A stretch of DNA of 5,016 bases from Gemmatimonadaceae bacterium (lineage in GTDB: Bacteria > Gemmatimonadota > Gemmatimonadetes > Gemmatimonadales > Gemmatimonadaceae), in NCBI GenBank assembly GCA_025356185.1, contig JANXUN010000361.1:1-5016 (forward strand). Reading direction: 5' to 3'. Positions 1 through 5,016 of the stretch are shown here, piece by piece. The stretch's first letter is position 1, and every line of letters begins with the position of its first letter. Below the pieces are notes generated by a model. The model searched no databases, was not told the origin of the DNA, and was given only the letters and a program-made list of their open reading frames with translations. A program made the position numbers and the translations under genes.

Positions 1-833
1 ACGTCCTCACCTAGCAGTCGACGGACGCGCCTCTCGACCAGGTCGGGCCGATAAAAACCGGTGATTCCTTGGGGAAGCGCATTAGTGGCGTGCGGTTGGC
101 TTGTTGTCCAATCCGCGAGCTTCACGATTGCCGATGCCAGCGTTGTTGCTCCATCCCGCGCTTTGGCCGCTGCGAAATCATCCGCCGAAATTTCTGCTTC
201 ATCGGCCATATCACTAGCGAGCCGACGAAGCGCCGGTAGATAAAACAAGGTTTCGGCAAGGAAGCGTAGCAGCGAAAGTCGCAGCGGATCGCGACGCAGC
301 GCATGCGCACCTTCATGCGCCACCACCATTGCCACCTCGTCGACTGTAAGCGTATCAGGCAGCCGCGCGGCCATGAAAATGCGCGGACGCAGCCATCCGG
401 CAGTAAAGGCTGGAACGGGCAGACCACGAACAATGCGCACCGACGATAAAGTTACCCCGGCATGTGCAATTGCTGTCGCAAAGGGCTCACTGGAGCCGCT
501 CGGTTCAAACGATTCGAGCGCACGCAGCGTTTGCCATGACCGACGGGCAGCGCGCACGCGGCCCGCGATTGCGTACAGGATGCCTCCGCCAAGGAGTAAA
601 TGGAATACTCCATGGACCGGTGCGAGCAGCGCGTGCAGCGCTATCAGACAAAGATTGAAGAGGTGGTCATGCCCCGCGAGCAACACCTCGGCCCGTGAGG
701 CAAGATGATGGCCAAAGACTGGACTCGTTCCCAGCACGATCAGCGCCGCAATGCTCAGCAACACGATTCGCCGCCGACCCTGTTCGCGGCGTACGAGTTT
801 TGGTGTGAGATGGATTTCGCGCGCGTTCTGCAT
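1..833 (-). CDS. M56 (BlaR1/MecR1-type) membrane metallopeptidase, 3' part beyond the window
   Basis: An open frame of 277 codons runs without a stop to the left edge, so the C-terminus is missing. The ATG at 833 is preceded by GAGG six bases upstream. Visible parts: a basic N-terminus, a hydrophobic segment at about residues 23-41, a longer hydrophobic stretch at about 58-91, the family signature AFTAGWLRPRIF near residues 146-157, the zinc motif HEGAH at 173-177 followed by LRRDPL, and EAEISADD at 212-219, which probably supplies the third zinc ligand. This matches M56 peptidases of the BlaR1 type, which sit in the inner membrane and, on sensing a signal, trigger cleavage of a BlaI-type repressor. 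The repressor gene lies 22 bp upstream, which supports that pairing. Whether a penicillin-binding sensor domain follows cannot be seen. The membrane-proximal stretch at residues 42-78 contains seven histidines, which is unusual. The family call is firm; the signal is unknown. Confidence 0.93.
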   Translation of the reverse strand, partial: MQNAREIHLTPKLVRREQGRRRIVLLSIAALIVLGTSPVFGHHLASRAEVLLAGHDHLFNLCLIALHALLAPVHGVFHLLLGGGILYAIAGRVRAARRSWQTLRALESFEPSGSSEPFATAIAHAGVTLSSVRIVRGLPVPAFTAGWLRPRIFMAARLPDTLTVDEVAMVVAHEGAHALRRDPLRLSLLRFLAETLFYLPALRRLASDMADEAEISADDFAAAKARDGATTLASAIVKLADWTTSQPHATNALPQGITGFYRPDLVERRVRRLLGED

Positions 834-839
834 CGGTTT

Positions 840-843
840 CCTC
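840..843 (-). promoter_or_regulatory. Ribosome binding site of the M56 peptidase gene
   Basis: On the minus strand GAGG is followed by AAACCG and then ATG, a good Shine-Dalgarno sequence at six-base spacing. It fixes the start at 833 and lies in the 22-bp gap after the TAG stop of the repressor gene. It is one of the few clear Shine-Dalgarno sites in this cluster. Confidence 0.7.
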
Positions 844-855
844 AATTGGTGCGAA

Positions 856-1314
856 CTATTTCTCTCTCGCGTCGTCCCGAATGCGACGACGAACCAGACG
901 TCCAAGTTCCGCCAGCAGATCAGGGTTGCGTTCAGCCAACACGTCAACCATCGACGCCGCTACTGCTTCTGATCCGAGCGCCAAGACGCGTTCTACCACG
1001 TGTCGCGACGAACGTTGCATGAATTCGTCTCGCGACAACGTTGGCGAGTAGTGCAGCAGATCATCGATCTTCTCGCGCCGCAACAGCTTCTTCGGTGTGA
1101 CCAACCGATTGAGCACGGTAACTGCCGTGATGAGTTCAATGCGCCGACCCTTTGCGATACGCTGGTGGATTTCCCGCGCGCTTGCCGGGCGGCCCAGCGT
1201 CCACACTGCGTCCATCAATGAATGCTCCAAGTCTCCGAGCAGCATGGCTGCGCCGGTTGCCGAAAGGCGCAGCGTTTCCTGAAGCGGAGCGTCACTCTTT
1301 CTTTCTTTGCTCAC
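856..1314 (-). CDS. BlaI/MecI/CopY-family transcriptional repressor
   Basis: 152 residues, somewhat longer than the roughly 120-130 usual for the family because of an N-terminal extension of about 24 residues. The winged-helix domain begins near residue 26 (LGDLEHSLMDAVW), continues with REIHQRIA at 47-54, and has the recognition helix in ITAVTVLNRLV at 62-72, then the wing (LLRREK) and a tyrosine before the dimerisation helices. The C-terminal part (SRDEF, then EAVAASMVDVLAERN) is typical. Family members bind operator palindromes as dimers and are inactivated when the partner M56 protease is activated. No cysteine is present, so the CopY-type copper-binding CxCxxxxCxC tail is absent; this argues for proteolytic derepression rather than direct metal sensing. 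The start is GTG at 1314 with GAGG four bases upstream. ATG at residue 24 is an alternative but has no good ribosome binding site. It is followed by the M56 gene after 22 bp. Confidence 0.95.
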   Translation of the reverse strand: MSKERKSDAPLQETLRLSATGAAMLLGDLEHSLMDAVWTLGRPASAREIHQRIAKGRRIELITAVTVLNRLVTPKKLLRREKIDDLLHYSPTLSRDEFMQRSSRHVVERVLALGSEAVAASMVDVLAERNPDLLAELGRLVRRRIRDDAREK

Positions 1315-1381
1315 GAAACCTCGCCACAGTGGAATAGTGATAAAAACACGTGGTGCAAACAGTACTAACTTCCAGGAAGCG
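1315..1381 (-). promoter_or_regulatory. Gap before the repressor gene with short palindromes: candidate operator/promoter
   Basis: This 67-bp gap is the largest within the six-gene group. It contains four short perfect palindromes: CTTCC-A-GGAAG at 1369-1379, AGTACT at 1361-1366, CACGTG at 1347-1352 and CCAC-A-GTGG at 1324-1332. A weak promoter-like pair reads TTGCAC (1358-1353), 16 bases, TATTCC (1336-1331) on the minus strand, which would give a very short leader. BlaI-type repressors commonly bind palindromes next to their own gene, so an autoregulatory operator here is plausible. No canonical BlaI box was recognised, so this is an inference from position and symmetry. Confidence 0.3.
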
Positions 1382-2107
1382 TCACAGCCGGTTCAGCAAC
1401 GCGTCCGGTGTCCAGCGCTGCATCCACGTGGACAGTACCGTCATGCTTCCAGTAATCATCAACAAGCCGACGCCGACGAGCAACGCACCAGATGCGCGCG
1501 ACATCCACTTGAGGGCCGCACGGTAGCGCGTGAAGGCTGCCATGAACCGTTCGATCATGAGCGCCGCCAACAGAAACGGAATCGCCAAGCCGATCGAGTA
1601 CGCGAACAACAGCAACAAACCTCGATTGAGATCGGCGGAACTAGCGGTATACGTTAACACGCCACCGAGAATGGGACCGATACAAGGCGTCCAACCAGCA
1701 GCGAAGGCCATCCCGACGAGCACGGTGCCAAAATAGCCAACCCGTTTGTTCGCAACGTGCACGCGGCGCTCGCGAGCGAACGCTCCAATGTTGAACACGC
1801 CGAGCAGATACAGACCGAGCACGATTACGAGAATGCCGCCAACCCGTCCAATCCACGCGCGCTGCTGGTGGAACATGCGCCCAACCACCGTCGCAGTTGC
1901 GCCAAGAGCCATGAAGACCAGCGTGAAACCCAGAACAAAAAGCAGTGAGTTAACCAGTACCGCCCGACGCGAACGCTGCACGTCGTCGAGGCTCATACCC
2001 GTAATGAAACTGACATAACTGGGGATAAGTGGCAGCACACAAGGCGAGAGGAAACTCAGCACGCCCGCAGTAAAACTTATGCCGAGCCCGATCGACGCTG
2101 TCTGCAC
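1382..2107 (-). CDS. ccdA: CcdA, cytochrome c biogenesis/thiol-disulfide membrane transporter
   Basis: 241 residues, the normal size for CcdA, with about six hydrophobic helices. The two redox cysteines lie in their family motifs: C23 in FLSPCVLPLIPSY and C142 in GWTPCIGPILGGVL. CcdA is an inner-membrane protein that takes electrons from cytoplasmic thioredoxin and hands them to extracytoplasmic thioredoxin-like proteins. The gene starts with GTG at 2107, one base after the TGA of the TlpA-type gene, and has no convincing Shine-Dalgarno sequence of its own, so it is probably translated by coupling. Being next to a TlpA lipoprotein suggests that protein is its partner. No other cytochrome c maturation gene (ResB, ResC, CcmF type) is in the window, so a dedicated thiol-reduction role for the neighbouring exported proteins is as likely as cytochrome maturation. 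Confidence 0.95.
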   Translation of the reverse strand: MQTASIGLGISFTAGVLSFLSPCVLPLIPSYVSFITGMSLDDVQRSRRAVLVNSLLFVLGFTLVFMALGATATVVGRMFHQQRAWIGRVGGILVIVLGLYLLGVFNIGAFARERRVHVANKRVGYFGTVLVGMAFAAGWTPCIGPILGGVLTYTASSADLNRGLLLLFAYSIGLAIPFLLAALMIERFMAAFTRYRAALKWMSRASGALLVGVGLLMITGSMTVLSTWMQRWTPDALLNRL

Positions 2108-2108
2108 G

Positions 2109-2648
2109 TCACGGTACCAGCGCGCGGTCGATGGCAGATTTCAGCGACGTGTCGTTTGGTGCGATCGGCCCCGTTTTTCGCCAGCGCAGAATGCCCTGCT
2201 TGTCAATGAGAAAAGTTGAAGGCACGCCGACGGTCAGAAATTTTGTTGAGATGCGCTCGTCGGGATCCCGCCACACGGGAAACGTCATCGAGAATTCACT
2301 CATGAAGCTTCGAATCGCATCATCCGTTCCATCGGTGTCAACGCTGACCCCGATGAGCTCCAGCCCGCGCGATTGATAACGATCGTGAAGCGCACGCAGT
2401 TCCGGTATTTCTGCACGACATGGGTGGCACCACGTCGCCCAGACGTTGAGCAGCACAACCTTACCGCGTTGTCCGGCCAATGTCACCGAGTCACCGTTGA
2501 GCGACATGGCAGCGTACGACGGCGCAGCCAATCCAACTTCAACGCGTCCATCTCCAGCCGCGGACGAAGATGCTGATTCCTTTGGCGCACACGCGCCGGT
2601 GAAGATCAACAGCGTGCATACAACGAAAGAACGATGCAAATGCTTCAT
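2109..2648 (-). CDS. TlpA-family thioredoxin lipoprotein
   Basis: 179 residues from ATG at 2648. The N-terminus is a lipoprotein signal: KHLHR, a hydrophobic core, then FTGAC with the lipidated Cys at residue 20, followed by a Ser/Ala-rich linker to about residue 32. The AhpC/TSA-Redoxin (TlpA/ResA) domain follows: VGLAAPSYAAMSLNGDSVTL, the strand VVLLNVW, the active site WCHPC with Cys74 and Cys77, GVSVDTDG, and the cis-proline loop VGVPSTFLID with Pro143. Such proteins act on the outer face of the inner membrane as thiol-disulfide reductases fed by CcdA, encoded directly downstream. The frame stays open upstream to an ATG at 2711, but I chose 2648 because the signal peptide begins there and because ATG overlaps the TGA of the propeller gene as ATGA. 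Its substrate is unknown; the cysteine-bearing propeller next door is the obvious candidate. Confidence 0.93.
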   Translation of the reverse strand: MKHLHRSFVVCTLLIFTGACAPKESASSSAAGDGRVEVGLAAPSYAAMSLNGDSVTLAGQRGKVVLLNVWATWCHPCRAEIPELRALHDRYQSRGLELIGVSVDTDGTDDAIRSFMSEFSMTFPVWRDPDERISTKFLTVGVPSTFLIDKQGILRWRKTGPIAPNDTSLKSAIDRALVP

Positions 2649-3877
2649 TTGAAATCGGCGAGCGGCGCGCGACCAACACGTATGCTCGACGGCCGAGTGG
2701 GAACCGTCCACGCAAACATCACATTGTTACCAGCGATCACCGCTTTTGGGAAACCGCTCGCGCGAGCTGCCGACGAGGAGGCAATCGTTGTAGCAGTGCC
2801 GGCCTTGCCCTCCTTCGATATGCGACGGGTGCGAACCGCTGCGGTGTCTCCGCCGATCCGCTCCACCCAGGTTACAAGGGCACCACCATCGGGTGTGAGC
2901 GCGACATCAACACGACCCGATGGTTTACCATCATCCACCCGAATCGGGGAACCGAATTTTGCACCAGCATTGTCCGAGAATGCGACGTTCACGCGACCGC
3001 TATCGCCCGGCGCTGTAAACCACGCCAATGCGACGCGGTTTCCTTGTGCGGATAACGCCGGTCCGTTGACCGGACAGGCCGCAATTTTCCAGTTGTCGCT
3101 GTAGGCAGGAACTCCGGTAGTCCACTTTCCCCCAACACGGCGTGTGACATAGATGTCGCGAATTTCTTCGGTAGAACGGTTTCTATAGGCAATGACTGGA
3201 CCACTGCTGGTAACTGCGACTGCATTCTGGCAACAGTCGCACGTGCGCTCATCGAGTCGCACTTCAGCGCCAAGTTTTCCGGCCGCGCTCACGGTGGTTG
3301 ACACAAGCATCATTTCGTTTGCGGCATCGTGATCGTCTTTTTTAAACTTACGACCGTCTAACCACGCAGCGCCGAGCGTGCCATGTTCGTTCCACATCGC
3401 AACGAATCCATGTTCCGATTGCGCGCTGTCGCGATGAGGAGTTATCGGTGTGCCCCACGTCGTACCAGCGTCCTGTGACAGCGCAATGCGAACGCCGTAC
3501 GCGTAGGTACTCCGCCCAGTTCGCTGCAACCAATGCGCCGCCAATCGATTGTTGCCGAGCACTTCGATAGAGGGAAAATCTGCCCAGTTCACAAAGAAAT
3601 CTTCGCGCGTAGCGATGGTTTTTGCTGGTGTCCATGCAGTCCCGTCAAAGACGGAGAACTGTAGCGCATGCCCCGGAGATGTGGGTTCAAGCCAGGTCAT
3701 GTACACGCGATTGTCTGCACCGACCGTGAGAAACGGTTCCGCACTTCCCGGGCGCGCAGGACTTACGATGCTGTCCACGGTCGCCGTGCGCGCAGGCGCA
3801 GGAGGTTCCGTTCCGCGCACGGCTGTGGTTACTGCGACTACCGCGACAAGGGCGAGAAGCGCTCGTGGCATGTTCAT
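2645..3877 (-). CDS. Exported BNR/Asp-box beta-propeller with a Cys-x-Cys-Cys cluster (sialidase-like by name only)
   Basis: 410 residues from ATG at 3877. A signal peptide (MNMPRALLALVAVVAVTTAV) leads into a Pro/Ala/Thr-rich linker and repeated beta-rich blades. A clear Asp-box, SQDAGTTW, lies at 134-141, and a degenerate one, SDNAGAKF, at 301-308. Such proteins are often labelled exo-alpha-sialidase, but I see no FRIP motif and cannot place an arginine triad, so sialidase activity is doubtful. The striking parts are TCDCCQ (Cys213, Cys215, Cys216) and ACPVNGP (Cys268), about 50 residues apart; no other cysteine occurs in the mature protein. They could bind a metal or form a redox-active disulfide. 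The gene overlaps the NTF2-like gene upstream (ATGA at 3877-3874) and the TlpA gene downstream (ATGA at 2648-2645), so the three are very likely co-translated. An in-frame ATG at 3922 would place extra polar residues before the signal peptide and is less likely; 3871 is also possible. Confidence 0.8.
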   Translation of the reverse strand: MNMPRALLALVAVVAVTTAVRGTEPPAPARTATVDSIVSPARPGSAEPFLTVGADNRVYMTWLEPTSPGHALQFSVFDGTAWTPAKTIATREDFFVNWADFPSIEVLGNNRLAAHWLQRTGRSTYAYGVRIALSQDAGTTWGTPITPHRDSAQSEHGFVAMWNEHGTLGAAWLDGRKFKKDDHDAANEMMLVSTTVSAAGKLGAEVRLDERTCDCCQNAVAVTSSGPVIAYRNRSTEEIRDIYVTRRVGGKWTTGVPAYSDNWKIAACPVNGPALSAQGNRVALAWFTAPGDSGRVNVAFSDNAGAKFGSPIRVDDGKPSGRVDVALTPDGGALVTWVERIGGDTAAVRTRRISKEGKAGTATTIASSSAARASGFPKAVIAGNNVMFAWTVPTRPSSIRVGRAPLADFK

Positions 3878-4338
3878 GCTCGACGACGGCGCGACGACCA
3901 ATGCACGGCGCGAATCTTCCACACGCCGGAAACGCGTGACAACACCATCAACTCCGCCGATTCTGATCCTGTTGCGGCTGGATCAGTGCCAGTGGGCGGA
4001 GTGACTGTTTTCGCAACGATATAGGCTGCGTCGCCTACGACGGTTGCTTTGATGACGGTGCGTACACCCTTCGATCCCTGGCTTGCCTTCATGTCAGCGT
4101 TCAGGTGGCCACCGAGATAGTCGCTGCGCGTTTGAATCGCACCACTCTCGAGAATCATTACGTCATCGGCGAGCAGCGACATGGCACGCGCCGAGTCGGC
4201 ACTAGCGAGAGCACCATGGAACTGCTCGACGGCCGCAACTGCACCAGCGGAGTCTGCGCGAGAGGGTTGCGCATACGCACCTTTAGCGATGACGCCGAGT
4301 GCAGCTATTAGCGAGATAACTCTGAGACTAAGGCGCAT
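3874..4338 (-). CDS. Secreted NTF2-like (SnoaL/DUF4440-type) protein
   Basis: 154 residues from ATG at 4338. A signal peptide (MRLSLRVISLIAALGVIAKG) ends at AYA before Gln24, a good signal peptidase I site. The mature part reads as a small NTF2 fold: helix AVAAVEQFHGALASADSARAM, then LLADDVMILESG, RSDYLGGHLNADM, beta strands VRTVIKATVVGDAAYIVAKT and AELMVLSRVSGVWKIRAVHWSS, and an arginine-rich end (RRRR). NTF2-like proteins of this kind are small periplasmic or secreted barrels with varied binding or enzymatic roles; no catalytic set is evident and no Cys is present. The open frame extends upstream to 4467, but that stretch (SWPSNLQQ to HRPP) has no family character, so the signal-peptide ATG is preferred even though its upstream sequence GGCCCCCG is not a Shine-Dalgarno site. 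It is the first gene of the six-gene group and overlaps the propeller gene by four bases. Confidence 0.8.
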   Translation of the reverse strand: MRLSLRVISLIAALGVIAKGAYAQPSRADSAGAVAAVEQFHGALASADSARAMSLLADDVMILESGAIQTRSDYLGGHLNADMKASQGSKGVRTVIKATVVGDAAYIVAKTVTPPTGTDPAATGSESAELMVLSRVSGVWKIRAVHWSSRRRRA

Positions 4339-4526
4339 CGGGGGCCGGTGATAGAGGTCTGATTCAAGCGACTTGATGACGCATGAAGGCCGCCAGTGTA
4401 GCGCGACTTCGAACTCGCGGGCGGGCGGACAGCGAATGAACTGTTGAAGGTTACTTGGCCACGACAAAATTTACAACGCGTAAAGCAACCTGAGTTGGAG
4501 CCGCTCGAGACCGGTTTGGCACGCGG
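4339..4526 (-). promoter_or_regulatory. Intergenic region before the six-gene group; weak promoter candidate
   Basis: This 188-bp stretch lies between the thioredoxin-like gene and the secreted NTF2-like gene. Its only AT-rich patch is near 4462-4488. On the minus strand TTGTAA (4476-4471) is followed after 17 bases by TAACCT (4453-4448), a partial match to a sigma70-type promoter, which would start transcription near 4441 and leave a leader of about 100 bases. No T-tract hairpin terminator for the thioredoxin-like gene was seen, so read-through is possible. No coding remnant of the thioredoxin C-terminal half was recognised in any minus-strand frame just after its stop. Confidence 0.3.
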
Positions 4527-4823
4527 TCAGGCGGCAAGAGCTTCGGGTCCGCGCTCAAGCATGCGCAGGTCGAGCGTCTCTGAGGCGCTGGCGAGCGCCG
4601 CGAGTGCCGGAATGGTATTCACCGCGTCTCCGCACCAGTCTTCGAGCAGCACGAGCAGAAACCGCTGAGACGTGAGACGATTGACGCGGGCCACCAGTTC
4701 TGTGTCGGCCGTGGCGCGCCGGGCATATGACTCCCACAGCTCGCAATTGGTCTTCGCCTTCGCGACAAACGCATCGACCGTAAGAGCGCTGCCGTATCTC
4801 GTCTGCATTCCCTGGTCATTCAT
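4527..4823 (-). CDS. Thioredoxin-family protein with WCGDA motif, apparently C-terminally truncated
   Basis: 98 residues from ATG at 4823, which has GGAG eight bases upstream (CGGAGATTTCATC). No signal peptide, so cytoplasmic. The N-terminal helical part (ALTVDAFVAKAKTNCELWESYARR) leads into the strand RFLLVLLEDW, the motif WCGDAVNTIPALAALA (Cys64), and the strand LDLRML. This matches a thioredoxin-like family (Thioredoxin_9 type) in which WCGD replaces WCxxC, so a single active-site cysteine is normal. From memory, members run to about 180-200 residues and continue with a TNG..SIP cis-proline segment and a WGPRP-like end; here the protein stops at ERGPEALAA. The cis-proline half is therefore missing, and neither other reading frame past the stop restores it. 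It may be a degraded gene, or a real short form. The frame is open upstream to 4943, but that part has no family features. It may not belong to the same transcript as the genes after it. Confidence 0.72.
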   Translation of the reverse strand: MNDQGMQTRYGSALTVDAFVAKAKTNCELWESYARRATADTELVARVNRLTSQRFLLVLLEDWCGDAVNTIPALAALASASETLDLRMLERGPEALAA

Positions 4824-5016
4824 GATGAAATCTCCGAAGTCGCGATAACATGTGAGCGTGTTAGCGACTGTACTTGAACTGAGCTTGCCCCGATTTGAGG
4901 GTCTGTCCCAGCCGCACAGCCGAAGGACATTGACGGGGAGCACCCTCCCTCGCCCTCAACCTAGATGCCTGGCCCTCCCCGTGATTCAGCCCGCCGGCTA
5001 CAGGACCACGAAGCTG
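4824..5016. other. Non-coding right edge with an inverted repeat
   Basis: No convincing gene was found in these 193 bases on either strand. ACGGGGAG at 4933-4940 is matched by its inverse CTCCCCGT at 4975-4982, an eight-base perfect inverted repeat around a 34-base centre. Inside it GGGAG-CACC-CTCCC (4936-4949) could form a competing smaller hairpin. There is no T-run after either, so an intrinsic terminator is not supported. It lies about 110 bases upstream of the thioredoxin-like start and might be a leader structure or operator, or chance in a G/C-tract-rich stretch. Confidence 0.3.

Noticed and set aside
122..433. 103-residue minus-strand frame inside the M56 gene
   Set aside because: It overlaps the M56 frame, which carries the HEGAH and LRPRIF motifs in order; this one has no recognisable domain and a Trp/Arg/Cys-rich composition typical of a shifted frame.
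856..1314. CopY-type copper-sensing repressor
   Set aside because: The cysteine metal-binding tail of CopY is absent and an M56 protease partner is present, so the BlaI/MecI-type mechanism is favoured.
1307..1657. 116-residue plus-strand frame opposite ccdA
   Set aside because: It is rich in Arg, Gln and His, as expected for the reverse of a hydrophobic membrane-protein gene, and has no recognisable motif.
2634..3104. 156-residue plus-strand frame opposite the propeller gene
   Set aside because: It is antisense to a well-supported exported protein, is Pro/Ala/Thr-rich, and has no domain or ribosome binding site that I can recognise.
3549..4004. 151-residue plus-strand frame opposite the propeller and NTF2-like genes
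   Set aside because: It spans the overlap of two minus-strand genes and shows no family motifs; it is an antisense shadow of GC-rich coding sequence.
4339..4467. Upstream extension of the NTF2-like gene to the ATG at 4467
   Set aside because: The extra 43 residues have no family character and would bury a good signal peptide that begins at 4338.
4501..4535. Possible terminator hairpin at the end of the thioredoxin-like gene
   Set aside because: Only a short imperfect inverted repeat around CTCGAG is present, with no following T-run on the minus strand.
4824..4943. Upstream extension of the thioredoxin-like gene to 4943
   Set aside because: The extra 40 residues have no family features, while the ATG at 4823 has a GGAG ribosome binding site at suitable spacing.

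Overview
The window looks like part of one accessory gene cluster from a moderately GC-rich, probably Gram-negative bacterium. Two gene types (the secreted NTF2-like protein and the cysteine-bearing propeller) and the way they are grouped with CcdA, TlpA and a BlaI/M56 pair remind me of Gemmatimonadota. That assignment rests on family resemblance only and is not proven here. Every gene I can support lies on the minus strand, so the locus reads from right to left. I see no tRNA, rRNA, CRISPR array or insertion sequence.

Layout in transcription order. At the right edge, 4824-5016 is non-coding and holds a small inverted repeat. A short thioredoxin-fold protein with a WCGDA motif follows (4823-4527); it seems to lack the C-terminal half of its family. 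A 188-bp gap (4339-4526) contains a weak promoter-like sequence. Then come six closely spaced genes: a secreted NTF2-like protein (4338-3874), an exported beta-propeller usually labelled exo-alpha-sialidase (3877-2645), a TlpA-type thioredoxin lipoprotein (2648-2109), the membrane thiol transporter CcdA (2107-1382), a BlaI/MecI/CopY-type repressor (1314-856) and an M56 (BlaR1-type) membrane metallopeptidase that runs off the left edge (833-1). The first two junctions are ATGA start/stop overlaps, and the third gap is one base. A 67-bp gap with several short palindromes precedes the repressor, and 22 bp separate repressor and peptidase.

How the parts may work together. CcdA passes electrons from cytoplasmic thioredoxin across the membrane, and a TlpA-type lipoprotein is a typical acceptor. 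The adjacent propeller carries a Cys-x-Cys-Cys cluster and a Cys-Pro-Val-Asn-Gly-Pro motif, so it is a natural candidate client: an extracytoplasmic protein whose cysteines must be kept reduced, perhaps to bind a metal. The BlaI/M56 pair is the usual sensor-protease plus repressor module and could control this envelope thiol pathway rather than a beta-lactamase. No beta-lactamase is visible. The families and spacing are read from the sequence; the client relation, the metal and the signal are inference.
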